A stretch of DNA of 21,544 nucleotides, taken from the NCBI GenBank assembly GCA_002479455.1, contig DLNB01000008.1, forward strand, positions 428 to 21,971, read 5' to 3'. Below, piece after piece: positions 1 to 8,067 of this stretch (positions within the stretch are counted from its first letter, which is position 1; the number at the start of each line of letters is the position of its first letter). This DNA comes from Acetothermia bacterium UBA7521 (GTDB lineage: Bacteria; Bipolaricaulota; Bipolaricaulia; Bipolaricaulales; Bipolaricaulaceae). The position numbers were made by a program, and so were the translations under genes. A model generated the notes under the pieces. It did no database searches. It worked only from the letters and a program-made list of their open reading frames with translations, and was not told where the DNA came from.

Positions 1-2
1 CC

Positions 3-272
3 GGCCTCGTCGGGATGACGAAGGTCTGGGCGCGCGAGCTCGGTCGGTACGGGATCCGGGTGAACGCGGTCGCCCCGGGGTTCACGGCCACCGACATCCT
101 GAAGACGATGCCGGAGAAGGTCCTTGACGGGATGCGTGCCCGAACGCCGCTGGGAAGGCTCGGCGACCCGGTGGACATCGCCAACGCCTATCTGTTCCTC
201 GCTTCCGACGAGGCGGCCTATGTCTCGGGCGCCGTCTTGCGCGTGGACGGGGGCATGGTCCTCGGGACCTGA
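3..272 (+). CDS. SDR-family dehydrogenase (FabG-like), 3' part only
   Basis: C-terminal 89 residues of a short-chain dehydrogenase/reductase; the 5' part, with the Rossmann glycine motif and the YxxxK catalytic pair, lies before the window. The frame is open from base 3. The visible part has the hallmark post-catalytic segments: a helix ending in TKVWARELGRYGIRVNAVAPGF (the classic RVNxxxPG motif), then TPLGRLGDPVDIANAYLFLASD and the C-terminal YVSGAVLRVDGG that closes nearly all FabG-like proteins. The family does NAD(P)H-dependent interconversion of 3-oxo and 3-hydroxyacyl thioesters or other alcohols. In this operon, next to CoA ligases and a thiolase, a 3-hydroxyacyl-CoA dehydrogenase role is a reasonable inference, but substrate and cofactor cannot be read here. 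The next gene starts 7 to 34 bases after the stop, so the two are probably co-transcribed. The internal ATG at base 15 is not the real start. Confidence 0.93.
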   Translation, partial: GLVGMTKVWARELGRYGIRVNAVAPGFTATDILKTMPEKVLDGMRARTPLGRLGDPVDIANAYLFLASDEAAYVSGAVLRVDGGMVLGT

Positions 273-306
273 GATCGGGATGGCCATCGTGTACGAGCAG
301 GGCACG

Positions 307-1836
307 ATGAACGCCGCGCACCTCCTCACCCGCCGGGCAGCGCTGACGCCGGACCGGATCGCGGTCGTGGACCGGAGCGACGGCCAGGGCTACACGTACG
401 CCGAGCTAGACCGCCGGGCGAACCGGGCGGCGCACTACCTGCGGAAGCTCGACGTGGACAAGGGCGACCGGGTCTCGATCCTCGCCCACAACTGCCTCGC
501 CTACCTCGACCTCCTGTGCGCACTCGGCAAGATCGGTGCGGTGTTCGCGCCTCTCAGCTGGAGGCTCCAGGCGCGGGAACTCGCCTACATCGTGGGCGAC
601 TGCACCCCGAAGGTTCTCCTCTGCGGTCCGGAGTTCGTCGGTGCCACGAGGGCGATCTGTGCCGAGGCCCCGATCCCCCATGTCGTCGGGGTAGACGGGG
701 CCGACGCGGGCGGTCGGCGGTACGAGCACGAGGTTGCTGGGTGTCCGGACTCCGAGCCGTCCCTCCCACCGCTCGATGAGGACGACACGTACCTCCTTCT
801 CTACACGTCGGGGACCACGGGCCGCCCCAAGGGAGCAATGATCCCCCACCGACAGGTCCTGTGGAACTGCATCAACACGATCGCGAGCTGGGGGCTGACC
901 GAGCGCGACGTGTCGCCCCTGTTCATGCCCCTGTTTCACGCCGGGGGGCTGTTCGCGTTCCTGACTCCCCTCTTGTACATCGGGGGCCGGGTGGTTCTCG
1001 TGCGCACGTTCGATGCTGACGCGGTTCTGAAGCTGATCGAAGAGGAGCGGTGTACGGTCGTGCTCGGCGTGCCTACGATCTACCGGATGCTTCTCGACGC
1101 CCCCGGGTTCGGATCGGCCGACTTCCGCTCGGTGCGGTTCTTTATCAGCGGCGGCGCGCCCCTCCCCGTGGACTTGGTGCGGGAGTGGGTTGGGAAGAAG
1201 GGGGGCGTGTTCCGGCAGGGGTACGGGTTGACCGAGGTTGGCGCCAACTGCTTCTCGATGACGGACGAGGAATCAGTGCGGAAGCTCGGGTCGGTGGGGA
1301 AACCGATTTTCCACAGCGAAATGGTGCTTCTGGACGAACAGGGGCGGGCGGTCAGTCCCGGCGAACCCGGCGAGCTCCTCATCCGTGGCCCCCACGTGTG
1401 CACCGGCTACTGGCGGAACCCGGAGGCGACCGCGGAGGCGATCGTGGACGGGTGGTTCCGCACCGGCGACGTGGCGCGGGTGGACGAGGACGGGTTCTAC
1501 ACCATCGTCGGGCGGGCAAAGGACATGATCATCAGCGGCGGGGAGAATATCTATGCCGCGGAGGTCGAGGCCGCCGTGCGCGAACACCCGGCGGTGCAGG
1601 ATGCGGCCCTCATCGGGATGCCAGATCCCAAGTGGGGAGAGGTGGGGCTGATGGTGGTCGTCCTCAAGAAGGCATCCGTTACCGCGGAGGAGCTCCAGGC
1701 GTTCTGCGGGGAGCGTCTCGCGCGGTACAAGGTACCGAAGAGGGTCGTGTTCGCCGACGAACTGCCGTACTCAGCCTATGGCAAGGTGCTGAAAAGCGAA
1801 CTCCGCGCACGGTACCTCCCGGCGAGGGAGGGTTGA
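307..1836 (+). CDS. Acyl-CoA synthetase (AMP-forming), copy 1
   Basis: ANL-superfamily ligase of 509 aa, the normal length for short/medium-chain or aryl acyl-CoA synthetases. It would form an acyl-AMP from a carboxylic acid and ATP, then transfer the acyl group to CoA in the cytoplasm. Motifs from the chosen start: phosphate loop YTSGTTGRPKG (166-176), A5-type YGLTE (306-310), the hinge and C-terminal region WFRTGD...VGRAKDMIISGGENIY (383-416), and the catalytic lysine K493 in YGKVLK. The start at 307 is chosen because residues 1-20 then align without a gap with those of the next ligase. An in-frame ATG at 280 would add nine residues and is also possible; neither has a strong Shine-Dalgarno. 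The next ligase gene begins one base after the stop. The two proteins are clear paralogues, suggesting duplication and substrate divergence. The acid substrate is unknown. Confidence 0.93.
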   Translation: MNAAHLLTRRAALTPDRIAVVDRSDGQGYTYAELDRRANRAAHYLRKLDVDKGDRVSILAHNCLAYLDLLCALGKIGAVFAPLSWRLQARELAYIVGDCTPKVLLCGPEFVGATRAICAEAPIPHVVGVDGADAGGRRYEHEVAGCPDSEPSLPPLDEDDTYLLLYTSGTTGRPKGAMIPHRQVLWNCINTIASWGLTERDVSPLFMPLFHAGGLFAFLTPLLYIGGRVVLVRTFDADAVLKLIEEERCTVVLGVPTIYRMLLDAPGFGSADFRSVRFFISGGAPLPVDLVREWVGKKGGVFRQGYGLTEVGANCFSMTDEESVRKLGSVGKPIFHSEMVLLDEQGRAVSPGEPGELLIRGPHVCTGYWRNPEATAEAIVDGWFRTGDVARVDEDGFYTIVGRAKDMIISGGENIYAAEVEAAVREHPAVQDAALIGMPDPKWGEVGLMVVVLKKASVTAEELQAFCGERLARYKVPKRVVFADELPYSAYGKVLKSELRARYLPAREG

Positions 1837-1837
1837 C

Positions 1838-3397
1838 GTGGTCGTCGGCGACTACCTCGGCCGGCGCGAGCTGTACAGCCCTGACACAATCGCGATCGTG
1901 GACCACGGGAAGAGCCCGGAGCTGCGCCTCTCGTTCCGGGAGTTGAACAGGCGCGCGAACCGGCTGGCCGGCTGGTTGCGGGACGAGGCCGGGGTGGGGA
2001 AGGGCGACCGCGTCTCGATCCTCGCCCGCGACGGGGTGGAGCACCTCGACGTCTACTACGCGTGCGGGAAGCTGGGGGCTATCCACGTTCCCCTCAACTG
2101 GCGCCTCCACCCCCAGGAGCTCCTCCAGCTCGTGGTGAAGACCACGCCGCGCGTCCTCGTGTATGAGGAAGAGTTCCGATCCGCCGTGGAGGGGATGTCG
2201 GCCGGCTTGCCGCCGGATGCGCCGGCCCTGGAGAGGCTTCTCCACCTCGATGGGACGGGAGTTACCGGATCGCTCCCCTTCCACAGCGTGATCGAGGGTG
2301 CGCCGGTAGAACCGGTGACGCGCGAGGACCTCGATCCCGAGGACCCGGCATGCATCCTGTTCACCGGCGGCACAACCGGGCTCCCCAAGGCGGTTCTTAT
2401 CAGCCACCGCATGATTGTGTGGAACGTCCTGAACACGGTGATCCACGACCTGACCCACGACGATGTCGTGCTCAACGTGTTCCCTCTGTTCCACGCCGGG
2501 GGCCTGTTCTGCTACTGGTCGTCCCAGGTCGTGCTCGGGAATACGACGATCCAGGTGCGCAAGTTCGACCCGGAGCAGGTGTTGGACCTCATCAAGCGGG
2601 AAAGCGTCACCGTGTTCGCGGGCGTCCCCTCGATGTACCGCCTCCTTACCCAGGCCCCGAACTGGGACCGGGCGGACCTGTCGAGCCTCCGGTTCTGCAC
2701 TAGCGGAGGGGCGCCGCTTCCCGTCACGCTCATCGAGAAGTACGTTCAGGAGAAGGGGGTCCGGTTCAAGCAGGGGTTCGGGATGACCGAGTTCGGGCCG
2801 GGCGTGTTCGCCCTCGCTGCCGAGGACGCGGTACGCAAGGCGGGGAGCATCGGCCGCCCCAACTTCTTCGTGGACGCACGTGCGGTGGACGAGGGGAACT
2901 GCTCTGTGGGTCCGGGGGAGGTCGGCGAACTTGTCCTCAAGGGCCCGTCCCTGTGTTCCGGGTACTTCGGCGACCCCCATGCCACGGCCGAGCTCGTGGA
3001 CGCGCAGGGCTACTTCCACACCGGCGACCTCGTGACCTGCGACAGCGAGGGGTACTTCACCGTGGTCGGCCGGAAGAAGGACATGTTCATCTCCGGCGGG
3101 GAGAACGTGTACCCGGTAGAGATCGAGGAGGCCTTGTACCGACACCCGGCGGTGGCCACCTGTGCCGTGGTGGGAGTTCTCGACCCCAAGTGGGGCGAAG
3201 TCGGGGCAGCGTGCGTCGTCCTCAAGGCGGGGCACACGGTGACGGAGGAAGAGATCCTCCGGTTCCTCGGCGGGCAGCTCGCCCGCTACAAGATCCCCAA
3301 GCGGGTCGTGTTCATGGAGGCCCTGCCCCTGTCGGGGATGGGCAAGCCCCTCAAGGACGAGCTCCGCACAGGGCTGATCGAAGGGAGGATCGGATGA
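1838..3397 (+). CDS. Acyl-CoA synthetase (AMP-forming), copy 2
   Basis: Second ANL-family CoA ligase, 519 aa, colinear with the preceding gene. The phosphate loop is FTGGTTGLPKA (175-185), with Gly replacing the usual Ser as in FadD-type long-chain ligases. Other motifs are FGMTEFGP (314-321), HTGDLVTCDSEGYFTVVGR (394-412), KDMFISGGENVYPVEIEEAL and the catalytic lysine K503 in MGKPLK. It starts with GTG one base after the previous stop, preceded by a strong GAGGGAGGG ribosome-binding site at about 1824-1832, so translation is probably coupled. The stop overlaps the thiolase start (ATGA at 3394-3397). The changed P-loop residue and many binding-pocket differences suggest a different acid from copy 1. 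FadD-like chain-length preference cannot be inferred from this motif alone. Confidence 0.93.
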   Translation: MVVGDYLGRRELYSPDTIAIVDHGKSPELRLSFRELNRRANRLAGWLRDEAGVGKGDRVSILARDGVEHLDVYYACGKLGAIHVPLNWRLHPQELLQLVVKTTPRVLVYEEEFRSAVEGMSAGLPPDAPALERLLHLDGTGVTGSLPFHSVIEGAPVEPVTREDLDPEDPACILFTGGTTGLPKAVLISHRMIVWNVLNTVIHDLTHDDVVLNVFPLFHAGGLFCYWSSQVVLGNTTIQVRKFDPEQVLDLIKRESVTVFAGVPSMYRLLTQAPNWDRADLSSLRFCTSGGAPLPVTLIEKYVQEKGVRFKQGFGMTEFGPGVFALAAEDAVRKAGSIGRPNFFVDARAVDEGNCSVGPGEVGELVLKGPSLCSGYFGDPHATAELVDAQGYFHTGDLVTCDSEGYFTVVGRKKDMFISGGENVYPVEIEEALYRHPAVATCAVVGVLDPKWGEVGAACVVLKAGHTVTEEEILRFLGGQLARYKIPKRVVFMEALPLSGMGKPLKDELRTGLIEGRIG

Positions 3398-4665
3398 AGG
3401 GAAAGCTGGGACGAGGCGTGGCCCTTGTCGGCGCTGGGGCGTGCAAGTTCGGCGCGTACCCGCGTCAGGACAGCCGCGACCTGTTCGTGGAGGCGTTCCG
3501 CGAGCTCGTGGCGAGCGTGGACAACAAGGGGTTTGATCCGACGGAGATCAAGGCCCTGTTCATTGGGAACTACTCGAGCGACCTGTTCGAGCACCAGGGG
3601 CACCTGGCGCCGATCCTCGCCGACTGGGTGGGGCTGACGCCGCGGGCGGCCCTGCGGGTGGAGGACGCGTGCGCGAGCGGTGGGGTCGCCCTCCGCCAAG
3701 GGGTCCTCGCAGTGGCATCCGGCGTCTACGACGTGGTGCTCGTTGGCGGTGTAGAGAGGATGACTGCGTTGCCCACCGAGGCCGTCACGGACACCCTCGC
3801 CACTGCTAGCGACGTTCTGTACGAGTTCCCGGCTGGGTTCACCTTCCCCGGCTTCTACGCGGCGATGGCCACCGCGTACGCGGCGCGGTATCGGATGCCG
3901 TACGAGGCCCTGATGCACGTGGCACTGAAGAACCACACCAACGGCGCCCACAACGACAAGGCGCAGTTTGGGATGACGATCCGGGAGATCATGGACCGCC
4001 GGATAGCGAAGGCCAAGGAGAAAGGGGGGCTGGTGCCGTCATGGGAAGATGAGTTCGCTTTCCTCCGGGATCCGGTGGCCAACCCGATCGTGGCCTGGCC
4101 GCTCAGGCTGTTTGACTGCTCGCCGATCACAGACGGAGCAGCAGCGGTACTGCTGGCGGCGGAGAAGGTCGCTTGGAGGTTCACGGACCATCCGCTCCGT
4201 GTGCTCGGAACAGGGCAGGCCAGCGACACCGCGCTCTACGGACGGGCGGACCTCACGTCCCTCCGCGCGGCGCGGGAGGCGGCGTCCCAGGCCTACGCCA
4301 TGGCCGGGGTCGAGCCGTCTCGGATCAAGCTGGCCGAGGTCCACGACTGCTTCACGATCGCCGAGGTCCTGGCGGTCGAGGACCTCGGGTTTTTCCCGCC
4401 GGGGGAGGGCTGGCGGGCGGCGATGACTGGTGCCACGTGCCGAGACGGGCCAATCCCGATCAACACCTCGGGTGGGCTCAAGGCGAAGGGGCACCCAGTG
4501 GGCGCCTCCGGGGTGGCCCAGGTCGTGGAGGTGTGGAAACAGATGCGGAAAGAAGCGGGTCCGCGTCAGGTCGGAGGCGAAGTGGACCTCGCGTTGGCCC
4601 ACAATGTGGGGGGGTCGGGTCAGACCTGCGTCGTCCACATCTTCGGGGGAGGGGACTGTGGCTGA
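3394..4665 (+). CDS. SCP2/archaeal-type acetyl-CoA C-acyltransferase (thiolase)
   Basis: Thiolase-superfamily protein of 423 aa, of the SCP2/archaeal acetoacetyl-CoA thiolase type rather than the FadA/AtoB type. Visible signatures: N-terminal VALVGAGACKFGAYP; the acyl-accepting cysteine C93 in VEDACASGGVAL; CSPITDGAAAVLL (242-254); EVHDCFTIAE with H317; and NTSGGLKAKGHPVGASGVAQ with H367. Expected reaction: thiolysis of a 3-oxoacyl-CoA to acetyl-CoA plus a shortened acyl-CoA, or the reverse condensation. The start ATG overlaps the ligase stop and follows GGGAGGAT. The next gene, DUF35, overlaps by 8 bases; in archaea and in sterol side-chain degraders such DUF35 proteins form a complex with SCP2-type thiolases or thiolase-like aldolases. 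Retention of C93 argues for a true thiolase over an Ltp2-type retro-aldolase. Confidence 0.92.
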   Translation: MKGKLGRGVALVGAGACKFGAYPRQDSRDLFVEAFRELVASVDNKGFDPTEIKALFIGNYSSDLFEHQGHLAPILADWVGLTPRAALRVEDACASGGVALRQGVLAVASGVYDVVLVGGVERMTALPTEAVTDTLATASDVLYEFPAGFTFPGFYAAMATAYAARYRMPYEALMHVALKNHTNGAHNDKAQFGMTIREIMDRRIAKAKEKGGLVPSWEDEFAFLRDPVANPIVAWPLRLFDCSPITDGAAAVLLAAEKVAWRFTDHPLRVLGTGQASDTALYGRADLTSLRAAREAASQAYAMAGVEPSRIKLAEVHDCFTIAEVLAVEDLGFFPPGEGWRAAMTGATCRDGPIPINTSGGLKAKGHPVGASGVAQVVEVWKQMRKEAGPRQVGGEVDLALAHNVGGSGQTCVVHIFGGGDCG

Positions 4666-5077
4666 GCGAGACTTCACCCGCGCGTCGTTCGAAGAATACC
4701 TGGCCGATGGGCATCTGATGGGGGTCCGCTGCCGCTCCTGTAAGGAGATCTCCGCGGTTCCCCGTTCCCTGTGCCCGGCGTGCCGGGGGACGGACCTGGA
4801 ATGGGTTCAGCTATCCGGACGCGGCACGCTGGAGGGGTTCACCGTGGTCCACGTCCCACCGACCCCGCTCGCGGCCGCGGGGTACGGCCGGAACAACCCC
4901 TACGCCGCAGCCGTGGTGCGGCTGGACGAGGGACCATGGATCACGGCCCAGCTACGCGGGGTGGATGTCGGCCATCCGGAGACGGTCCGGGTGGGGACCG
5001 CTCTCTGCGCCGAGTTCGTCCGGCAGGGGGAAGGCGACCGCGCGCAGACAGTCCTCGCGTTCCGACCGGAGGCGTAG
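4658..5077 (+). CDS. Zn-ribbon/OB-fold DUF35 protein, probable thiolase partner
   Basis: Protein of 139 aa with the DUF35 layout: an N-terminal helix (FTRASFEEYLADGHLMG), a rubredoxin-like zinc ribbon with CxxC pairs C25/C28 and C39/C42, then an OB-fold at about 50-135 (GRGTLEGFTVVHVPP..., AAVVRLDEGPWITAQLRG, VRVGTALCAEF). In archaeal acetoacetyl-CoA thiolase/HMG-CoA synthase complexes and in actinobacterial sterol-side-chain aldolases, DUF35 proteins bind the partner enzyme and help hold the CoA part of the substrate. Here it directly follows, and overlaps by 8 bases, the SCP2-type thiolase, so a stable complex is a good inference. The GTG start at 4658 is chosen for its GGGGAGGGG ribosome-binding site and because it places the typical short helix before the first CxxC. 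No catalytic residues of its own are expected. Confidence 0.9.
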   Translation: MAERDFTRASFEEYLADGHLMGVRCRSCKEISAVPRSLCPACRGTDLEWVQLSGRGTLEGFTVVHVPPTPLAAAGYGRNNPYAAAVVRLDEGPWITAQLRGVDVGHPETVRVGTALCAEFVRQGEGDRAQTVLAFRPEA

Positions 5078-5078
5078 G

Positions 5079-5888
5079 GTGCCCACGGCTGCGGTGAACG
5101 GGGTCTCGCTCCACTACGAGACCCGCGGCTGGGACAAGGACGCCGATGTGGTCGTCCTCTCCAACGGCGTCCTCATGAGCACCGCCGGCTGGGCGAACCA
5201 AGCCTCGGTTCTCAGTGCCCGGTACCGGGTCCTCCTCCACGACTGCCGGGGGATGTGGAAGTCCGAGCACCCGCCGGGTCCGTACACCCTCGACCTCCAC
5301 GCCGACGACCTGGCGGCGCTGCTCGACCACCTCGGGGTAGAGCGGGCCCACCTCGCGGGGATCTCCTACGGGGCCGAGATCAGCCTCACGTGCGCGATCC
5401 GTCATCCGGACCGGGTGGCGAGCCTGTTCCTCTCTTCGGCCGTGGCCTGTCCAGATCCGCTTCTCAGGGCACAGATCCAAGCGTGGATACGGGCCGCGGA
5501 GCTGGAGGACCCCGAACTCCTGTGGAGCCTGGTCTACGCGGCGAGTTTCTCCCCGGGGTGGGCCGCCGCTCATCCGGAGGAACACGCGGCGGGGGGGCGG
5601 CGGTACGCGAACCTGGACTTCCGCTCCGCGGGGGAGCTGTTCCGGGCGTTCCTCCGGTTCGACGTAACTGGCGACCTCGATCGGGTCAAAGCGCCCACCC
5701 TCGTGGTCGTGGGCGACGCGGATGCGCTCAAGCCGCGGCGCCACGCGGAGCTGATGGTCGAACGGATCTCCGGGGCGGAGTTCCTTGCCATCCCAGCCGC
5801 CGGTCACGCCCTGTGCCTGGAGCGGCCGGCAGAGTTCAACACCGCGCTGCTTGGATTCTTGGCCCAGCATGCGTGTGGAAGCAGGTGA
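5079..5888 (+). CDS. Alpha/beta hydrolase 1 (PcaD-like)
   Basis: Alpha/beta-hydrolase fold protein of 269 aa with a complete putative triad: nucleophile S96 in GISYG (94-98), acid D213 or D215 in VVVGDADALKP, and H243 in AAGHALCLERP. The N-terminal NGVSLHYETRG strand and VVLSNGVLMSTAGWANQ resemble 3-oxoadipate enol-lactonase and related C-C or ester hydrolases. The usual DxRGxGxS segment is changed to DCRGMWKS. GTG at 5079 is chosen as start because it follows GGAGG by six bases and gives a standard N-terminus; an ATG further upstream would lie inside the DUF35 gene. The gene begins one base after the DUF35 stop. It could cleave an ester, lactone, thioester or C-C bond in the operon's pathway; the exact substrate cannot be read. 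It is not close to hydrolases 2 and 3. Confidence 0.88.
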   Translation: MPTAAVNGVSLHYETRGWDKDADVVVLSNGVLMSTAGWANQASVLSARYRVLLHDCRGMWKSEHPPGPYTLDLHADDLAALLDHLGVERAHLAGISYGAEISLTCAIRHPDRVASLFLSSAVACPDPLLRAQIQAWIRAAELEDPELLWSLVYAASFSPGWAAAHPEEHAAGGRRYANLDFRSAGELFRAFLRFDVTGDLDRVKAPTLVVVGDADALKPRRHAELMVERISGAEFLAIPAAGHALCLERPAEFNTALLGFLAQHACGSR

Positions 5889-5899
5889 GGAGGAAACCG

Positions 5900-6964
5900 A
5901 TGGCGAACCCGACGATGAAGGGCATTGAGGCGCGAACGGTGGAGACGGGACGGCTGCGGACGCGGGTCCTCTTCTCCGGGGCGGACGACGGGATCCCGGT
6001 GTTGTTCCTGCACGGGAACCTCGGGGCTGCCACCTGGTGGGAGGAGACGATGCTACGGCTTCCGAAGGGCTACCGGGGGATTGCCCCCGACCAGCGCGGG
6101 TACGGGGACGCAGACTCGGAGGCCAAGATCGACGCTACCCGCGGCCTGGGCGACCTCGCCGATGACGCGGTGGACCTCCTCGATCACCTCGCGGTGAAGC
6201 GAGCCCACGTGGTGGGGAGCTCGCTGGGAGGGAGCGTGCTGTGGCATCTCGTCGCCCGCGCGCCGCACCGGCTCCTCTCTGCGACCCTCGTCGCGCCCGG
6301 TTCGCCGTTCGGGTTCGGTGGGACGAAGGACGTCGTCGGAACCCCATGCCATCCAGACTTTGCGGGGTCGGGCGGAGGACTGATCAACCCCGACCTCGTG
6401 CGGCGGCTGATGGCCGGAGACCGGACCACGGAGAGCCCGTTCTCTCCGCGCGCCGCGCTGCGGATGCTCGTGTTCGGTCCCGGGTTCATCCCCGACCGCG
6501 AGGACGCGTTCGTCAACGCCGCGCTGGCGATGCACCTCGGTGACCGAGATTACCCAGGCGACTTCGTTCTCTCTCCTCACTGGCCACACATCGCCCCCGG
6601 CGTGTGGGGCCCCAACAACGCCCTCTCCCCCAAGTACGCCTGTCCCGTGGCCGAGCTCATCGCTGCCCAGCCCAAGGCGAACGTGCTCTGGATCCGGGGT
6701 GGGAAGGACCTTGCCGTGTCCGACGCCGCGGCGTCCGACCCAGGGAATCTCGGGCGGATGGGCCTTCTCCCCGGCTGGCCCGGCGCAGAGGTCTACCCGC
6801 CGCAGCCGATGGTGGGCCAGACGCGGCACATCCTCGATCAGTACGCCCAGGCGGGGGGAAAGTTCGCGGAGGTCGTCCTTCCCGACAGCGGACACGTCCC
6901 GTTCCTCGACAATCCCGCGGCGTTCGACCAGGCGTTCCACGCCCACCTCATGCCCGCCCGATGA
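5900..6964 (+). CDS. Alpha/beta hydrolase 2 (tandem paralogue)
   Basis: Alpha/beta hydrolase of 354 aa, longer than the usual 260-300. Putative catalytic residues: oxyanion-hole HGN (39-41), nucleophile S108 in GSSLG (106-110), acid D270 in WIRGGKDLAVSD, and H332 in DSGHVPF. Between the nucleophile and the acid is a large cap region (about 130-260) with unusual blocks GFGGTKD, GTPCHPDFAGSGGGL and SPHWPH. Another conserved block, LLPGWPGAEVYPPQPM, precedes the final helix. No signal peptide is seen, so it is likely cytoplasmic. The ATG start has a strong GAGGAGG site before it, and its stop overlaps the next start (ATGA). The following protein aligns gaplessly with this one at a constant four-residue offset, showing a tandem duplication. 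The substrate is unknown; ester, lactone or epoxide hydrolysis are all possible. Confidence 0.88.
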   Translation: MANPTMKGIEARTVETGRLRTRVLFSGADDGIPVLFLHGNLGAATWWEETMLRLPKGYRGIAPDQRGYGDADSEAKIDATRGLGDLADDAVDLLDHLAVKRAHVVGSSLGGSVLWHLVARAPHRLLSATLVAPGSPFGFGGTKDVVGTPCHPDFAGSGGGLINPDLVRRLMAGDRTTESPFSPRAALRMLVFGPGFIPDREDAFVNAALAMHLGDRDYPGDFVLSPHWPHIAPGVWGPNNALSPKYACPVAELIAAQPKANVLWIRGGKDLAVSDAAASDPGNLGRMGLLPGWPGAEVYPPQPMVGQTRHILDQYAQAGGKFAEVVLPDSGHVPFLDNPAAFDQAFHAHLMPAR

Positions 6965-8031
6965 CCTACCGTTCCGCGATTTCCACGCTGGACGGGATCA
7001 CCGCCCGCTGGGTCGTGACCCCGCGGCTCGCAACGCGGGTCCTGTTCTCCGGTTCGGAGGACGGGGAGCCGGTCCTGTTTCTCCACGGCAATCTCTCCTC
7101 CGCCACTTGGTGGGAAGAGACGCTGGTCTCCCTTCCCCGTCGGTTCCGGGGGATCGCCCCCGACATGCGAGGATTCGGCGAGGCGGATCCCGCGGCGGTG
7201 GTGGACGCGACGCGGGGGATGGGCGATTTCGCCGATGACGTGATCGCCCTCCTCGACGGGCTGAAGATCGAGCGGGCCCACCTCGTGGGGAACTCGCTTG
7301 GGGGAGTGATCGTGTACCACCTCCTCGCCGTCCATCCGCGGCGCTGGAGATCGGCAACCCTCGTCGGACCTGGCTCGCCGTACGGGTTTGGAGGAACGAA
7401 GGACGAGAAAGGAACGCCCTGCTACCCGGACTTCGCGGGTTCGGGAGGCGGGCTGTTCAGCCCGAAACTCGTTCAGCGCATCGCGGCGAGGGACCGTTCG
7501 AGCGACCACCGCTTCTCCCCGCGCAACGCGCTTCGCGATCTCGTGTACAAGCGGCCGTTCGTCCCCCCGCGCGAGGAGGAGATCCTGAGCGCCCTGTTCC
7601 AGGTGCACCTGGGGGATCACGCCCTCCCGGGCGACATCGTGCCGTCTCCGAACTGGCCGTACTTCAGTCCCGGCCACTGGGGGGCGACGAATGCCCTGTC
7701 CCCGAAGCACCTCCTCCCGGTGGAGAGGCTCTTGGCTGTCTCACCCAAGGTGCCGATCCTCTGGATCCGCGGCGCGGATGACGTGGCGATCTCCGACCAG
7801 GCGGCATCCGATCCGGTCACGTTCGGGGAGCTGGGGCTCATTCCCGGATGGCCTGGGCGGGAGGTGTTCCCGCACCAGCCGATGCTTCGGCAGACGCGGT
7901 TCGTCCTCGAGCGGTACCGGGAGGCGGGTGGAGCGTGCGGCGAGGTGGTGATCCCCGACTGCGGCCACGTCGCGTTCATCGAGAAGCCGCGGCAGTTCAA
8001 CGACGCTTTGCACGCCCATCTGCAGCGCTGA
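6961..8031 (+). CDS. Alpha/beta hydrolase 3 (tandem paralogue)
   Basis: Duplicate of the preceding gene, 356 aa, over half identical by eye. Putative triad S112 (GNSLG, 110-114), D274 (WIRGADDVAISD) and H336 (DCGHVAF), with HGN at 42-44, all four residues later than in hydrolase 2. The same unusual cap blocks are kept (GFGGTKD, GTPCYPDFAGSGGGL, LIPGWPGREVFPHQPM). The N-terminal 20 residues and the cap stretch around residues 175-235 differ most, which would fit a change of substrate after duplication. ATG at 6961 overlaps the previous stop. A gap of only 36 bases follows before the next ligase gene. The conserved blocks shared by both copies look like a subfamily signature not typical of PcaD or haloalkane dehalogenases. 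Confidence 0.88.
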   Translation: MTYRSAISTLDGITARWVVTPRLATRVLFSGSEDGEPVLFLHGNLSSATWWEETLVSLPRRFRGIAPDMRGFGEADPAAVVDATRGMGDFADDVIALLDGLKIERAHLVGNSLGGVIVYHLLAVHPRRWRSATLVGPGSPYGFGGTKDEKGTPCYPDFAGSGGGLFSPKLVQRIAARDRSSDHRFSPRNALRDLVYKRPFVPPREEEILSALFQVHLGDHALPGDIVPSPNWPYFSPGHWGATNALSPKHLLPVERLLAVSPKVPILWIRGADDVAISDQAASDPVTFGELGLIPGWPGREVFPHQPMLRQTRFVLERYREAGGACGEVVIPDCGHVAFIEKPRQFNDALHAHLQR

Positions 8032-8067
8032 GGGGCAGAAGCGGGTGTCTGAGGAGGGTACGACACA

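Noticed and set aside
326..939. Long antisense open frames over the ligase and other operon genes
   Set aside because: They are high-GC shadow frames with Arg/Pro-rich sequence and no recognisable domains, opposite well-supported genes.
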